Assembly (NCBI GenBank): GCA_030263805.2
Contig: CP136010.1
Span: 4,169,001-4,233,000, forward strand
Direction of reading: 5' to 3'
Origin: Pseudomonas sp. FeN3W
Lineage (GTDB): Bacteria; Pseudomonadota; Gammaproteobacteria; Pseudomonadales; Pseudomonadaceae
Length of the DNA: 64,000 bases
Shown here: positions 24,779 through 33,348 of the stretch, piece by piece
Position numbering within the stretch: position 1 is the first letter of the stretch
Layout: each line of letters begins with the position of its first letter
Made by a program: the position numbers and the translations under genes
Notes under the pieces: generated by a model
Databases searched by the model: none
Seen by the model: the letters and a program-made list of their open reading frames with translations, nothing else
What the model was told of the DNA's origin: nothing

Positions 24779-25534
24779 ATGAACGAACAGTTGCAGCCCC
24801 TGAAGAAGCCGACCAAGACCGGCAAGACTCGCACCGGGACGCAGGACGATATCGTTTATGCACACATCTTCGATGCCATCCTCGAACAGCGCCTGGCACC
24901 TGGCACCAAGCTCAGTGAGGAAGCCCTGGGCGAAATCTTCGGCGTCAGCCGCACCATCATCCGACGCGCGTTGTCGAGATTGGCCCATGAAGGGGTGGTG
25001 CTGCTGCGCCCCAATCGTGGCGCGGTGGTCGCCAGCCCGAGCGTCGAGGAAGCACGACAGATCTTCTTCGCTCGCCGACTGGTGGAGAAGGCCATTACCG
25101 AACTGGCCGTGCAGCACGCCAGCGAAGCGCAGCTGGCTGAGTTGCGGCAGATGGTGCTCGACGAGCGCGACTGCTTCGCCCGCGGCGACCGCGGCGCCGG
25201 CATCCGTCTGTCCGGCGAATTCCACCTCAAGCTGGCGGAGGCGGCGAAGAACGCGCCACTGGTGAGCTTCCAGCGCAGCCTGGTGTCGCAGACTTCACTG
25301 ATCATCGCCCAGTACGAAGGGGCCAGTCGCTCGCATTGCTCCTACGACGAACACAACGAGCTGATCGATGCCATCGCCGCGCGCGACGTCGACAAGGCCG
25401 TGCACCTGATGATGCATCACATGGACCACATCGACAGCAAGCTCAATCTCGAGGAAGAAAGCGCCTCCGGCGATCTGCATGCGGTGTTCTCGCATATCGT
25501 GGCGAAGGCCGGAAAGACCGCGAAAAAGCGCTGA
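24779..25534 (+). CDS. GntR family regulator (FCD/FadR subgroup), candidate purine-catabolism regulator
   Basis: 251-aa regulator with an N-terminal winged helix (~residues 25-90, LSEEALGEIFGVSRTIIRRALSRLAHEG) and a C-terminal all-helical FCD domain. Its metal/effector-binding residues are suggested by SGEFHLKLAE and the HHMDHID segment. The first ~20 residues are a Lys/Thr-rich tail. FCD-type GntR proteins often bind short TNGTNNNACNA-like palindromes. Six TTGTRTACAA-like sites occur in this window at purine genes, including one upstream of this gene. I infer it is the local repressor, perhaps released by urate, allantoin or xanthine; the ligand is unknown. Confidence 0.88.
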   Translation: MNEQLQPLKKPTKTGKTRTGTQDDIVYAHIFDAILEQRLAPGTKLSEEALGEIFGVSRTIIRRALSRLAHEGVVLLRPNRGAVVASPSVEEARQIFFARRLVEKAITELAVQHASEAQLAELRQMVLDERDCFARGDRGAGIRLSGEFHLKLAEAAKNAPLVSFQRSLVSQTSLIIAQYEGASRSHCSYDEHNELIDAIAARDVDKAVHLMMHHMDHIDSKLNLEEESASGDLHAVFSHIVAKAGKTAKKR

Positions 25535-25539
25535 AAGGC

Positions 25540-25602
25540 GTAGGATGCGCGCCGGGCGCACCGCTTGCCTTGGCGTTCGCTGGTGCGCGGAGCGCACCCT
25601 GC
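25540..25602. repeat. GTAGGATGCGC palindromic element
   Basis: Begins GTAGGATGCGC and ends GCGCACCCTGC with a Gly/Ala-codon-like GC-rich middle. It is one of a family of GTAGG-bounded palindromes in this window and starts 5 bp after the gntR stop codon. It and the next copy fill most of the 299-bp gap to guaD. Confidence 0.7.
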
Positions 25603-25761
25603 GAAAATGGCGAGTTCCGCGCATTGCGCAAACTCATCAACTGGCCTTGGGCCGGTTGGCTCCGGGCCAGGGAGCGGATTGCCAGGCTGTGCCTCGGTGT
25701 GAGTTGGGCTTCGGCGCTGTGCGCCTCAACCGCAACCTACGGGGATGCGCGGCATCGGAAG

Positions 25762-25837
25762 CGTAGGACCCGCCCCGGCGTCGCTCCGCGCATCGCTTGC
25801 CTTGCGGCGTTCGTTGCTGTGCGGAGCGGCCCCCTAC
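25762..25837. repeat. GTAGGACCCGC palindromic element overlapping guaD stop
   Basis: Begins GTAGGACCCGCC and ends GGCCCCCTAC. Its right edge overlaps the TAG stop codon of guaD (25834-25836), so the element may have supplied or displaced the gene end. A partial relative (GTTGGGCTTCGG...CAACCTACGG) lies at about 25706-25742. Confidence 0.6.
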
Positions 25838-27138
25838 GTTTTTCTGTGTACCGAGACGCCGGCGGCGAAGGTTTCCTTCACCGCGCGGTCGTCGCCGAGG
25901 ATCATCAGGGCGAAGAGTTTTTCCTGCAGGGTCGTCGCCTGGCTCAGGCGATAGTCGATCAGCGGCGTCGCCTTGTAGTCGAGCACGACGAAGTCGGCCT
26001 CCTTGCCTGGCTGCAGGTTGCCGATGCGGTCGTCCAGATAGAGCGCCCGCGCGCCGCCCAGGGTCGCCAGGTACAGCGCCTTGAACGCGTCGAGCTTCTG
26101 CCCCTGCAGCTGCAACACCTTGTACGCCTCGTTGAGGCTGGCGAGCTGCGAGAAGCTGGTACCGCCGCCGACGTCGGTGCCCAGGCCGACGCGCACACCG
26201 AAGCCTTCCACCTTGGCCAGGTCGAACAGGCCGCTGCCGAGGAACAGGTTGGAGGTGGGGCAGAACGACACCGCCGAGCCGGTCTCACCGAGGCGCTTGC
26301 ATTCGTCGTCGCACAGGTGGATGCCATGGGCGAACACCGAGCGCGGGCCGATCAGGCCGTGGTGGTCGTAGACGTCCAGATAGCCCTTGCGCTCCGGGAA
26401 CAGCTCCTTGACCCACTCGACCTCCTGCTTGTTCTCGGAGATATGGGTGTGCATGTACAGGTCGGGGAATTCGGCGAACAGCTTGCCGGCCAGGGTGAGC
26501 TGCTCCGGCGTGCTGGTCGGGGCGAAACGCGGGGTGACGGCGTAATGCAGACGGCCCTTGCCGTGCCAGCGCTCGATCAGTTCGCGGCTGTCGGCATAGC
26601 CGGACTCGGCGCTGTCGGTGAGGAACTCCGGGGCGTTGCGATCCATCAGTACCTTGCCGGCGATCATCCGCAGGTTGCGCTTCTCGCAGGCCTCGAAGAA
26701 GGCGTCCACCGACTGCTTGTGCACCGTGCCGAAGACCAGCGCGGTGGTGGTGCCGTTGCGCAACAGCTCGCCGAGGAACAGCTCGGCCTGTTCGCGGGCG
26801 TGGGCCATGTCGCTGAAGCGGCCCTCGTTGGGGAAGGTGTAGGTTTCCAGCCAATCCAGCAGCTGCGCGCCGTAGGAACCGATGACGCCGACCTGCGGGT
26901 AGTGGATATGGGTATCGACGAAGCCCGGAGTGATCAGCGCGTCCGGGTATTCGACGATCTCTGTGCCGGCGGCAAGCGTCGGCAGCAGCTCGGCGGCGTG
27001 GCCGATGCGCGCGACCTTACCGTCCTCGACGACCAGCAGGCCGTCCTCGAAGTATTCATGGGATTGCTCGATGCCCACTTCGCGCGGGTCGGCGAGGCAG
27101 TGGAGCAGGGCGGCACGGTAGGCTTTGGTGCTTGGCAT
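25834..27138 (-). CDS. guaD: Guanine deaminase
   Basis: 434-aa amidohydrolase converting guanine to xanthine and ammonia. Zinc-site motifs are in order: FVDTHIHYPQ (HxH), MHTHISENKQEVEWV, FAHGIHLCDDE and GLGTDVGGGTSFSQ with the catalytic Asp. It starts at MPSTKAYRAAL; longer frames upstream lack support. It is last in the xdhA-xdhB-xdhC-guaD run, 85 bp after xdhC, placing guanine deamination next to xanthine oxidation. The stop codon lies inside a dispersed palindrome. Confidence 0.96.
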   Translation of the reverse strand: MPSTKAYRAALLHCLADPREVGIEQSHEYFEDGLLVVEDGKVARIGHAAELLPTLAAGTEIVEYPDALITPGFVDTHIHYPQVGVIGSYGAQLLDWLETYTFPNEGRFSDMAHAREQAELFLGELLRNGTTTALVFGTVHKQSVDAFFEACEKRNLRMIAGKVLMDRNAPEFLTDSAESGYADSRELIERWHGKGRLHYAVTPRFAPTSTPEQLTLAGKLFAEFPDLYMHTHISENKQEVEWVKELFPERKGYLDVYDHHGLIGPRSVFAHGIHLCDDECKRLGETGSAVSFCPTSNLFLGSGLFDLAKVEGFGVRVGLGTDVGGGTSFSQLASLNEAYKVLQLQGQKLDAFKALYLATLGGARALYLDDRIGNLQPGKEADFVVLDYKATPLIDYRLSQATTLQEKLFALMILGDDRAVKETFAAGVSVHRKT

Positions 27139-27223
27139 GGTGACTCTCGAAATCGTTGTATGAGGGTGATGCGTTGACATGGCAGACCGCCGTCGGAGGC
27201 GTGCCTGCCACAAGGTCGGGTGG

Positions 27224-28078
27224 TCAGTTTGTCTGGGCGCGGCGCGAAGCGGGGACCAGCATCGGTACCGGTTTTTCACCGTCCGCGGTCTTCTCGCCGC
27301 CCTTTTCACCGAAATGCGCGTTGTAGGTGGCGATCACTTCGCCGGCGATGGACACGGCGATCTCCACCGGCAGCTTGCCCTTGACCTCGGCGATGCCCAT
27401 CGGGCAGCGCATGCGTTGCACCGTTTCGGCCTGGAAGCCGCGGTCACGCAGGCGGTGTTCGAACCTGGCGCGTTTGCTCTTCGAGCCGATCAGCCCGTAG
27501 TAGGTGAAATCGTTGCGCGAAAGGATCGCCGCGGTCAGCTCCAGGTCGAGCTGATGATTGTGGGTCATGACGATGAAGTAGCTGCCGGCGGGCATGTTAT
27601 CCACTTCCTCGACCACATCGTCGTTGACCACCTTTTCCACGCCGCGCGGAATATCGGCGGGAAATTCGTTATCGCGCGAATCGATCCAGCGCACCTTGCA
27701 CGGCAGGCTGGCCAGCAGCGGCACCAGCGCGCGCCCGACATGCCCGGCACCGAACACGGCGATATGCGCCTGCGGCTGGCCCATGGGCTCGAACAGCAGC
27801 ACCGTGGCGCCACCGCAGCACTGGCCGAGGCTGGCGCCGAGGGAGAAGCGCTCGAGGCGGGTGTCACGGCTGCGCTTTTCCAGCATTTCACGGGCGATCT
27901 GCTGGGCCTTGTACTCCAGGTGGCCGCCGCCGATGGTGTCGTACAGGCGCTCACGGCTGACCACCATCTTCGAGCCGGCATTGCGCGGCGTGGAGCCGCG
28001 CTCCTCGATGATGGTCACCAGCACGCAGGGTTCGCCTTGTTGTTGCAGGTCGGCGAGTGCTTCGATCCAGTTATGCAT
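27224..28078 (-). CDS. xdhC: Xanthine dehydrogenase accessory protein XdhC
   Basis: 284-aa XdhC/CoxI family chaperone that binds and sulfurates the molybdenum cofactor and delivers it to xanthine dehydrogenase. The N-terminal domain has PCVLVTIIEERGSTPR and LGQCCGGATVLLFEP, including the conserved paired cysteines. The C-terminal Rossmann part is AVFGAGHVGRALVPLL. The start MHNWIEALADL follows GGAGAA; an upstream in-frame start at 28138 would run into the intergenic palindromes. It follows xdhB after a 141-bp gap occupied by a palindromic repeat. Confidence 0.95.
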   Translation of the reverse strand: MHNWIEALADLQQQGEPCVLVTIIEERGSTPRNAGSKMVVSRERLYDTIGGGHLEYKAQQIAREMLEKRSRDTRLERFSLGASLGQCCGGATVLLFEPMGQPQAHIAVFGAGHVGRALVPLLASLPCKVRWIDSRDNEFPADIPRGVEKVVNDDVVEEVDNMPAGSYFIVMTHNHQLDLELTAAILSRNDFTYYGLIGSKSKRARFEHRLRDRGFQAETVQRMRCPMGIAEVKGKLPVEIAVSIAGEVIATYNAHFGEKGGEKTADGEKPVPMLVPASRRAQTN

Positions 28079-28146
28079 TTCGTTCTCCAGGGGCCGGAAC
28101 AGCGTGGGGTTGCGCCGGCGCATCCGGGTTGCGGTCATGGTGCTTT

Positions 28147-28211
28147 GGTGGGCTGAAGCCCACCCTACGGGTCGTTTGCAGCGTGGCTCGTAGGGTGGGC
28201 TTTAGCCCACC
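28147..28211. repeat. Paired GGTGGGCTGAAGCCCACC palindromes between xdhB and xdhC
   Basis: Two short palindromes, GGTGGGCTGAAGCCCACC (28147-28164) and GGTGGGCTTTAGCCCACC (28194-28211), carry CCTACG/CGTAGG on their facing sides and form an inverted pair. They sit inside the xdh operon gap and belong to the dispersed GTAGG family. Confidence 0.8.
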
Positions 28212-28219
28212 ATTGAGTT

Positions 28220-30616
28220 TCAGGCCGGTGCGCTTTCCGTGGCGCTTGACACCGCCGCGGTCCGCTTTAGCCTGCGCATCTGCTCCACGCCCCAGAGCAC
28301 GCGCTCGGGGGTCGCTGGGGCATCGATCTGCGGCTGCGCCCGGTAGTCGGCCAGGCTGGCCACCGCATCCTTGATCGCGCACCAGACCGAAATGCCGAGC
28401 ATGAACGGCGGCTCGCCCACGGCCTTGGAGTGGAACACGGTGTCTTCGGGGTTCTTGCGGTTCTCCACGAGCTTGACCCGCAGATCCAGCGGCATGTCCG
28501 CCACCGCCGGGATCTTGTAGCTGGCCGGGCCGTTGGTCATCAGCTTGCCCTTGTCATTCCAGACCAGCTCTTCCATGGTCAGCCAGCCCAGACCCTGGAC
28601 GAAGCCGCCCTCGACCTGGCCGATGTCGATGGCCGGGTTCAGCGAGGCGCCGACGTCATGCAGGATGTCGCTGCGCAGCATCTTGTATTCGCCAGTCAGG
28701 GTATCGACGATCACTTCCGAGCAGGCCGCGCCATAGGCGAAGTAGTAGAACGGCCGGCCGCGCGCCTGGCTGCGGTCGTAGTAGATCTTCGGTGTGCGGT
28801 AGAAGCCGGTGGAGGACAGCGAGACCTGGCCGAAATAGGCCTGCTGGATCAGCTCGTCGAAGCTGATGTACTGATCGCGCAGGCGCACCTGGCCGTTCTT
28901 GAACTCGACGTCTTCCTCGAAGATCTGCCATTTGCGCGCGGCGAACTCCACCAGCCGCTGCTTGATGGTCTGCGCCGCGTTCTGCGCCGCCTTGCCGTTG
29001 AGGTCGGCACCGCTGGAGGCCGCCGTGGGCGAGGTGTTGGGCACCTTGTCGGTGTTGGTGGCGGTGATCTGGATGCGCTCGACGTCGACCTGGAACACTT
29101 CGGCGACCACCTGGGCGACTTTGGTGTTGAGGCCCTGGCCCATCTCGGTGCCGCCGTGGTTGAGGTGGATGCTGCCGTCGGTGTAGACGTGCACCAGCGC
29201 GCCGGCCTGGTTGAGGAAGCTCGCCGTGAAGCTGATGCCGAACTTCACCGGGGTCAGCGCCAGGCCCTTCTTCAGGATCGGGCTCGTGGCATTGAACGCG
29301 CGGATCTCTTCTCGACGCTTGGCGTATTCGGCGCTGGCTTCCAGCTCGGCGGTCATCTCCTCGAGCATGTTGTGCTCGACGGTCTGGTAGTAGTGGGTGA
29401 CGTTGCGCTCGGTCTTGCCGTAGTAGTTGCGCTTGCGCACCTCGAGCGGGTCCTTGCCCAGCTCGCGGGCCACGGCGTCCATGACCTCTTCGATGGCGAC
29501 TATGCCCTGCGGGCCGCCGAAGCCGCGGTAGGCGGTGTTCGAGGCCAGGTTGGTCTTGCAGCGATGGCCGTTGATGGTGGCGTCGCCCAGGTAGTAGGCG
29601 TTGTCGGAGTGAAACATGGCGCGGTCGACGATCGAGCCGGAAAGGTCCGGCGAATAACCGCAGTTACCGGCCAGGTCCATCTCGATGCCGTACAGCAGGC
29701 CGTCGTCGTCGAAGCCGACGTCGTACTCGACATAGAAGGGGTGGCGCTTGCCGGTCATGGTCATGTCTTCCATGCGCGGCAGGCGCATCTTGGTCGGCCG
29801 GCCGGTGAGATGCGCGATCACCGCGCACAGGCACGCAGGTCCCGCGGCCTGGGTCTCCTTGCCGCCGAAGCCGCCGCCCATGCGGCGCATGTCGATGACG
29901 ATCTTGTTCATCGGCACGCCGAGCACTTCGGCCACCAGCTTCTGCACCTCGGTGGGGTTCTGCGTCGAGGTGTAGACGATCATGCCGCCGTCTTCGGTGG
30001 GCATGACCGAGGACACCTGCGTTTCCAGGTAGAAGTGCTCCTGCCCGCCGATGTGCAGCGAACCCTGCAGCCGACGCGGCGCGCTGGCCAGGGCGGTGGC
30101 CGAGTCGCCGCGCTTGTGGGTGTGGCTGTCAAGGACGAAGTGCTTCTTGTGCAGCGCCTCGACCACGTCGAGCACCGGCTCCAGATCCTCGTATTCAATG
30201 ATCGCGGCCATGGCCGCCTTGCGTGCGGTTTCCAGGCTGTCGGCAGCCACGGCGATCACCGGCTGGCCGATGAACTCGACCTTGCCGTCGGCCAGCAGCG
30301 GGTCGCCGGGCATCACTGCTCCGATATCCAGCTGCCCGGGTACATCCTGAGCGGTGATGGCGATGGCCACGCCCGGCACTTCATAGCAGGGCGAGGTGTC
30401 GATGCGGACGATGCGGGCGTGGGCGCGCTCGCTCATGCGCGCATAGATGTGCAACTGGTTGGGGAATTCCAGGCGGTCGTCGACGTACACCGCCTCGCCG
30501 GAGACGTGCTTGGGTGCGCTGTCGTGCTTGACGCTCTTGCCGACGCCGGTGACCAGGTCCGCGGTGAAGAGCGCGGCGATCTCTTCCTGGGTCCGGGTGG
30601 TTACGTGGTTAGACAT
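28220..30616 (-). CDS. xdhB: Xanthine dehydrogenase, molybdopterin-binding subunit
   Basis: 798-aa large subunit carrying the molybdenum cofactor and active site that hydroxylates hypoxanthine to xanthine and xanthine to urate. Typical segments include the N-terminal GKSVKHDSAPKHVSGEAVYVDD, GGFGGKETQ, HGGTEMGQGLNTK and AVGEPPFMLG with the catalytic Glu near the C-terminus. Its start overlaps the end of xdhA by 8 bp, so the subunits are translationally coupled. The last ~30 residues form a short basic/Ala-rich tail. It acts in the cytoplasm with XdhA as a heterotetramer in known relatives. Confidence 0.96.
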   Translation of the reverse strand: MSNHVTTRTQEEIAALFTADLVTGVGKSVKHDSAPKHVSGEAVYVDDRLEFPNQLHIYARMSERAHARIVRIDTSPCYEVPGVAIAITAQDVPGQLDIGAVMPGDPLLADGKVEFIGQPVIAVAADSLETARKAAMAAIIEYEDLEPVLDVVEALHKKHFVLDSHTHKRGDSATALASAPRRLQGSLHIGGQEHFYLETQVSSVMPTEDGGMIVYTSTQNPTEVQKLVAEVLGVPMNKIVIDMRRMGGGFGGKETQAAGPACLCAVIAHLTGRPTKMRLPRMEDMTMTGKRHPFYVEYDVGFDDDGLLYGIEMDLAGNCGYSPDLSGSIVDRAMFHSDNAYYLGDATINGHRCKTNLASNTAYRGFGGPQGIVAIEEVMDAVARELGKDPLEVRKRNYYGKTERNVTHYYQTVEHNMLEEMTAELEASAEYAKRREEIRAFNATSPILKKGLALTPVKFGISFTASFLNQAGALVHVYTDGSIHLNHGGTEMGQGLNTKVAQVVAEVFQVDVERIQITATNTDKVPNTSPTAASSGADLNGKAAQNAAQTIKQRLVEFAARKWQIFEEDVEFKNGQVRLRDQYISFDELIQQAYFGQVSLSSTGFYRTPKIYYDRSQARGRPFYYFAYGAACSEVIVDTLTGEYKMLRSDILHDVGASLNPAIDIGQVEGGFVQGLGWLTMEELVWNDKGKLMTNGPASYKIPAVADMPLDLRVKLVENRKNPEDTVFHSKAVGEPPFMLGISVWCAIKDAVASLADYRAQPQIDAPATPERVLWGVEQMRRLKRTAAVSSATESAPA

Positions 30617-32057
30617 AAGCGGTCACCCTCGTCTCGGTCTTCGGTGCTTGTTGTTCGAGGAAGCATTTGCGTAGCAGATTCTGTGCGACCAGCAGGCGGT
30701 ATTCGCGGCTGGCACGGAAGTCGGTCAGCGGGGTGAAGTCTTCGGCCAGCGCATCGCAGGCGGCCTCCACGGTCTGCTGGTTCCACGGCGCGCCGTTCAG
30801 GGTCGCCTCGCAGGCCGCGGCGCGCTTGGGGATCGCCGCCATGCCGCCAAAGGCGACCCGGGCCTCGGCGACCAGGCCGTCGGCGATCTTCAGGTCGAAG
30901 GCCGCGCAGACAGCGGAAATGTCGTCGTCCAGTCGCTTGGAAACCTTGTAGGCGCGGAACAGGCGATCCGGTGTGGCGCGCGGCACTCGTACTTTTTCGA
31001 TGAATTCTCCGGGCTGGCGCGCGGTGACCTTGTAATCGATGAAGTAATCCTCGAGCGGCAGGGTGCGGCTGCTGGCGCCCTTGCGCAGGACAACTTCGGC
31101 ACCCAGGGCTATCAGCAGCGGCGGCGAGTCGCCGATCGGCGAGGCATTACCGATATTGCCGCCAAGCGTGCCCTGGTTGCGGATCTGCAGCGAGGCGAAG
31201 CGCTGCAGCAGTTCGCCGAAATCCGGATATTCGTCGGCCAGCGCGGCATAGCAGTCGGTCAGCGGTGCGGCGGCGCCGATCTCGACGTGGTTGTCGGTGA
31301 GCTGGACCTGCTTCATCTCGGCGATCTGGCCGACATGGATCATCACCGGCAGCTCGCGATGGAACTGGGTGACCTCCAGCGCCAGGTCGGTGCCTCCGGC
31401 GAGCAGTCGAGCGTCGGGATTCGCGGCGTAGACCTCGGCCAGTTCGGCGACGGTCAGCGGCGACAGGCAGCGCTTGTCGCCGTCGCTGAGCTCGGCCATT
31501 TCACGCGGAACGATAGCCTTGAGCTGGGCGATGGTCTCGGCTTCGCGGGCATCGAACTGGTCCGGCTCAGGGTTGCAGCAGGCCTGCTCGGCGGCTTCGA
31601 GGATCGGCCGGTAGCCGGTGCAGCGGCAGAGGTTGCCGGCCAAGGCTTCGTGGGTCTGGTGCGGGTCGTATTCGGTGACCGCGCCGGCGTTCTTCTGCAG
31701 GGCGAACAGGCTCATGACGAAGCCGGGCGTGCAGAAGCCGCATTGCGAACCGTGGCAGTCGACCATGGCCTGCTGAACGCTGTGCAGCCGGCCCTGGTCC
31801 TTGAGGTCTTCGACGCTGATCAGCTGCTTGCCGTGCAGCGCGGAGATGAAGGTCAGGCACGAGTTGAGGGTGCGATAGCGCAGGCGGTCGCCCACCAGTT
31901 CGCCGACCACCACGGTACAGGCGCCACAGTCACCGGAGGCGCAGCCTTCCTTGGTTCCGGTCTTGCCACGGTGTTCGCGCAGATATTGCAGCACCGTGGT
32001 GTTGGGATCGAGTGCGCGTTCGCTGCGCAATTCTCGATTGAGGAGAAACTGGATCAA
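30609..32057 (-). CDS. xdhA: Xanthine dehydrogenase, small subunit (2Fe-2S and FAD)
   Basis: 482-aa subunit with an N-terminal ferredoxin-like 2Fe-2S domain (GCASGDCGACTVVV), a second 2Fe-2S helical domain (CGFCTPGFVMS then NLCRCTGYRPI), and a FAD-binding domain (~195-360, LAGGTDLALEVTQ and GGNIGNASPIGDSPP). Electrons go from Mo through the clusters to FAD and NAD+. The start is an unusual TTG at 32057 (IQFLLNRELRSE) with GGAGG seven bases upstream; no ATG is available nearby. Two RutR-box-like sites 23 bp apart lie 47-85 bp upstream. First gene of xdhA-xdhB-xdhC-guaD. Confidence 0.95.
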   Translation of the reverse strand: MIQFLLNRELRSERALDPNTTVLQYLREHRGKTGTKEGCASGDCGACTVVVGELVGDRLRYRTLNSCLTFISALHGKQLISVEDLKDQGRLHSVQQAMVDCHGSQCGFCTPGFVMSLFALQKNAGAVTEYDPHQTHEALAGNLCRCTGYRPILEAAEQACCNPEPDQFDAREAETIAQLKAIVPREMAELSDGDKRCLSPLTVAELAEVYAANPDARLLAGGTDLALEVTQFHRELPVMIHVGQIAEMKQVQLTDNHVEIGAAAPLTDCYAALADEYPDFGELLQRFASLQIRNQGTLGGNIGNASPIGDSPPLLIALGAEVVLRKGASSRTLPLEDYFIDYKVTARQPGEFIEKVRVPRATPDRLFRAYKVSKRLDDDISAVCAAFDLKIADGLVAEARVAFGGMAAIPKRAAACEATLNGAPWNQQTVEAACDALAEDFTPLTDFRASREYRLLVAQNLLRKCFLEQQAPKTETRVTAYV

Positions 32058-32103
32058 GGCGAAGCCTCCGCTGTTGTTGTTCTGACGCGCAAACTATCGC
32101 TAT

Positions 32104-32142
32104 CTGACTTCTCGGTCAACTAATTCCTGACTCAAAAGTCAA
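32104..32142 (-). promoter_or_regulatory. Two tandem RutR-box-like sites upstream of xdhA
   Basis: CTGACTTCTCGGTCAA (32104-32119) and CTGACTCAAAAGTCAA (32127-32142) are 23 bp apart, about two helical turns. On the minus strand each reads TTGAC-N6-GTCAG. The proximal TTGACC could also be a -35 box, with a weak TAGTTT 17 bp further. The layout suits co-operative repressor binding at the xdh promoter. Confidence 0.62.
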
Positions 32143-32218
32143 TGCGGCAGACGCGCGCAGATCGGGCGAGGCGTATCGATGCGCTCGCCCATGTTTTCAT
32201 ACTGCAATTAAAGCCCGT

Positions 32219-33193
32219 TCAGACGGGTTCGGCCTCGCCCTGCCGTCGGTAGGCGTAGGTCTCGGCGAAGCGCGAGAGCATGTACCGGCTGCAGGTGGTG
32301 CTGGGGTATTTCGGCGGGTTGGCTTCGTCGTAGCAACCGGGCAGGCAGGCGATCTCGGTGTCCGGATGCGGCTCGGCGAAGAACGGCATGGAGTAGCGGT
32401 CCACACCCAGCGGGCTGATCACGCGATGCGGCGTCGACTTGTAACGGTCATTGCTCCAGCGCGCCATCATGTCGCCGATGTTGACCACGTAGGTGCCTTC
32501 GATGGGCGGCGTGTCGATCCATTCGCCCTTGACGTTCTGCACCTGCAGGCCGCCGGCCTGGTCCTGATAGAGCAGGGTCACGCAGCCGTAGTCGGTGTGT
32601 GCGCCGGCGCCCTGCTGATCGGCGCTGGTGGCCGTTTGCCGCGGCGGGTAGTGGATCATGCGGAACACGCTGATGGGTTCGATAAAGCGCTTGTCGAAGA
32701 AGTCCCGCTCGATGCCCAGGGCGAGCGCGATGGCACGCAGCAGGGTGCAGGCAAGATCCTGCATGTCGCGGTAGTGGCCCTCCATCAGCTCGGTCCAACC
32801 TTCGATCTGCAGCGGATGGCGGTTGGGCCCGCGCAGTGGTTTTTCGGCCAGCACGTCCGGGTGGTCGGCCGGCATATGGAAACCCATGTCGAAGGTTTCC
32901 TTGAGGTCGCACGGCTGGCTCGGGTCAAGCTGTTCGGTGGCGACGGCACCGTAGCCGCGGTGGTGGCGGCTCTTGGTGATGTCGATCTTCAGCTTTTCTT
33001 CGGCGGGCAGGGCAAAGAAGCGCTGGGCATGGTCGGTGAGGGTGGCGATGCGCTCGGCGCTGATCGGGTGACCCTTGATATAGAAGAAACCCCACTCGCG
33101 GCAGGCGCGGTCGATCGCCTCGGCGACGGCCAGATGGCCGGCCTCGTCGGCGTTATAGAGTGGGGAAATATCGATGATGGGAAGTTGGGTCAT
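32219..33193 (-). CDS. 2-oxoglutarate/Fe(II)-dependent oxygenase, isopenicillin-N-synthase-like
   Basis: 324-aa cytoplasmic dioxygenase. The N-terminal half has LPIIDISPLYNADE and FFYIKGHPIS. The catalytic barrel shows the iron facial triad as HTDYG (His and Asp near residue 218) and a second His in STPHRV, with the 2-oxoglutarate-binding Arg following (RVISPLGVDRYSMPFF). The start MTQLPIIDIS follows AAGGTA; a longer frame runs through the heptamer repeat and is not credible. The substrate is unknown. Its position beside xdh and the BMP gene hints at a purine derivative or nucleoside, but sequence alone does not show this. Confidence 0.85.
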   Translation of the reverse strand: MTQLPIIDISPLYNADEAGHLAVAEAIDRACREWGFFYIKGHPISAERIATLTDHAQRFFALPAEEKLKIDITKSRHHRGYGAVATEQLDPSQPCDLKETFDMGFHMPADHPDVLAEKPLRGPNRHPLQIEGWTELMEGHYRDMQDLACTLLRAIALALGIERDFFDKRFIEPISVFRMIHYPPRQTATSADQQGAGAHTDYGCVTLLYQDQAGGLQVQNVKGEWIDTPPIEGTYVVNIGDMMARWSNDRYKSTPHRVISPLGVDRYSMPFFAEPHPDTEIACLPGCYDEANPPKYPSTTCSRYMLSRFAETYAYRRQGEAEPV

Positions 33194-33213
33194 TTCGGAA
33201 TACCTTGGGTCGC

Positions 33214-33307
33214 AGCCTGAAGCCTGAAGCCTGAAGCCTGAAGCCTGAAGCCTGAAGCCTGAAGCCTGAAGCCTGAAGCCTGAAGCCTGAAGCCTGAAGC
33301 CTGAAGC
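33214..33307. repeat. Heptamer array, ~13 copies of AGCCTGA
   Basis: A near-perfect 7-bp tandem repeat, 94 bp long, ending 20 bp upstream of the ATG of the oxygenase gene. Because 7 bp times 3 equals 21, it remains open in all phases and encodes an artificial ASGFRLQ repeat on the minus strand. It is just beside an inverted CTGGAAGC/GCTTCCAG stretch (33317-33340). Copy number could vary by slippage and change promoter spacing. Confidence 0.95.
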
Positions 33308-33348
33308 AGGCACGGCTGGCTTCCAGCTTCAGGCTTCCAGCTCAGCGC

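Noticed and set aside
33214..33307. Heptamer array as a CRISPR array
   Set aside because: The unit is 7 bp without spacers; no cas genes are present.
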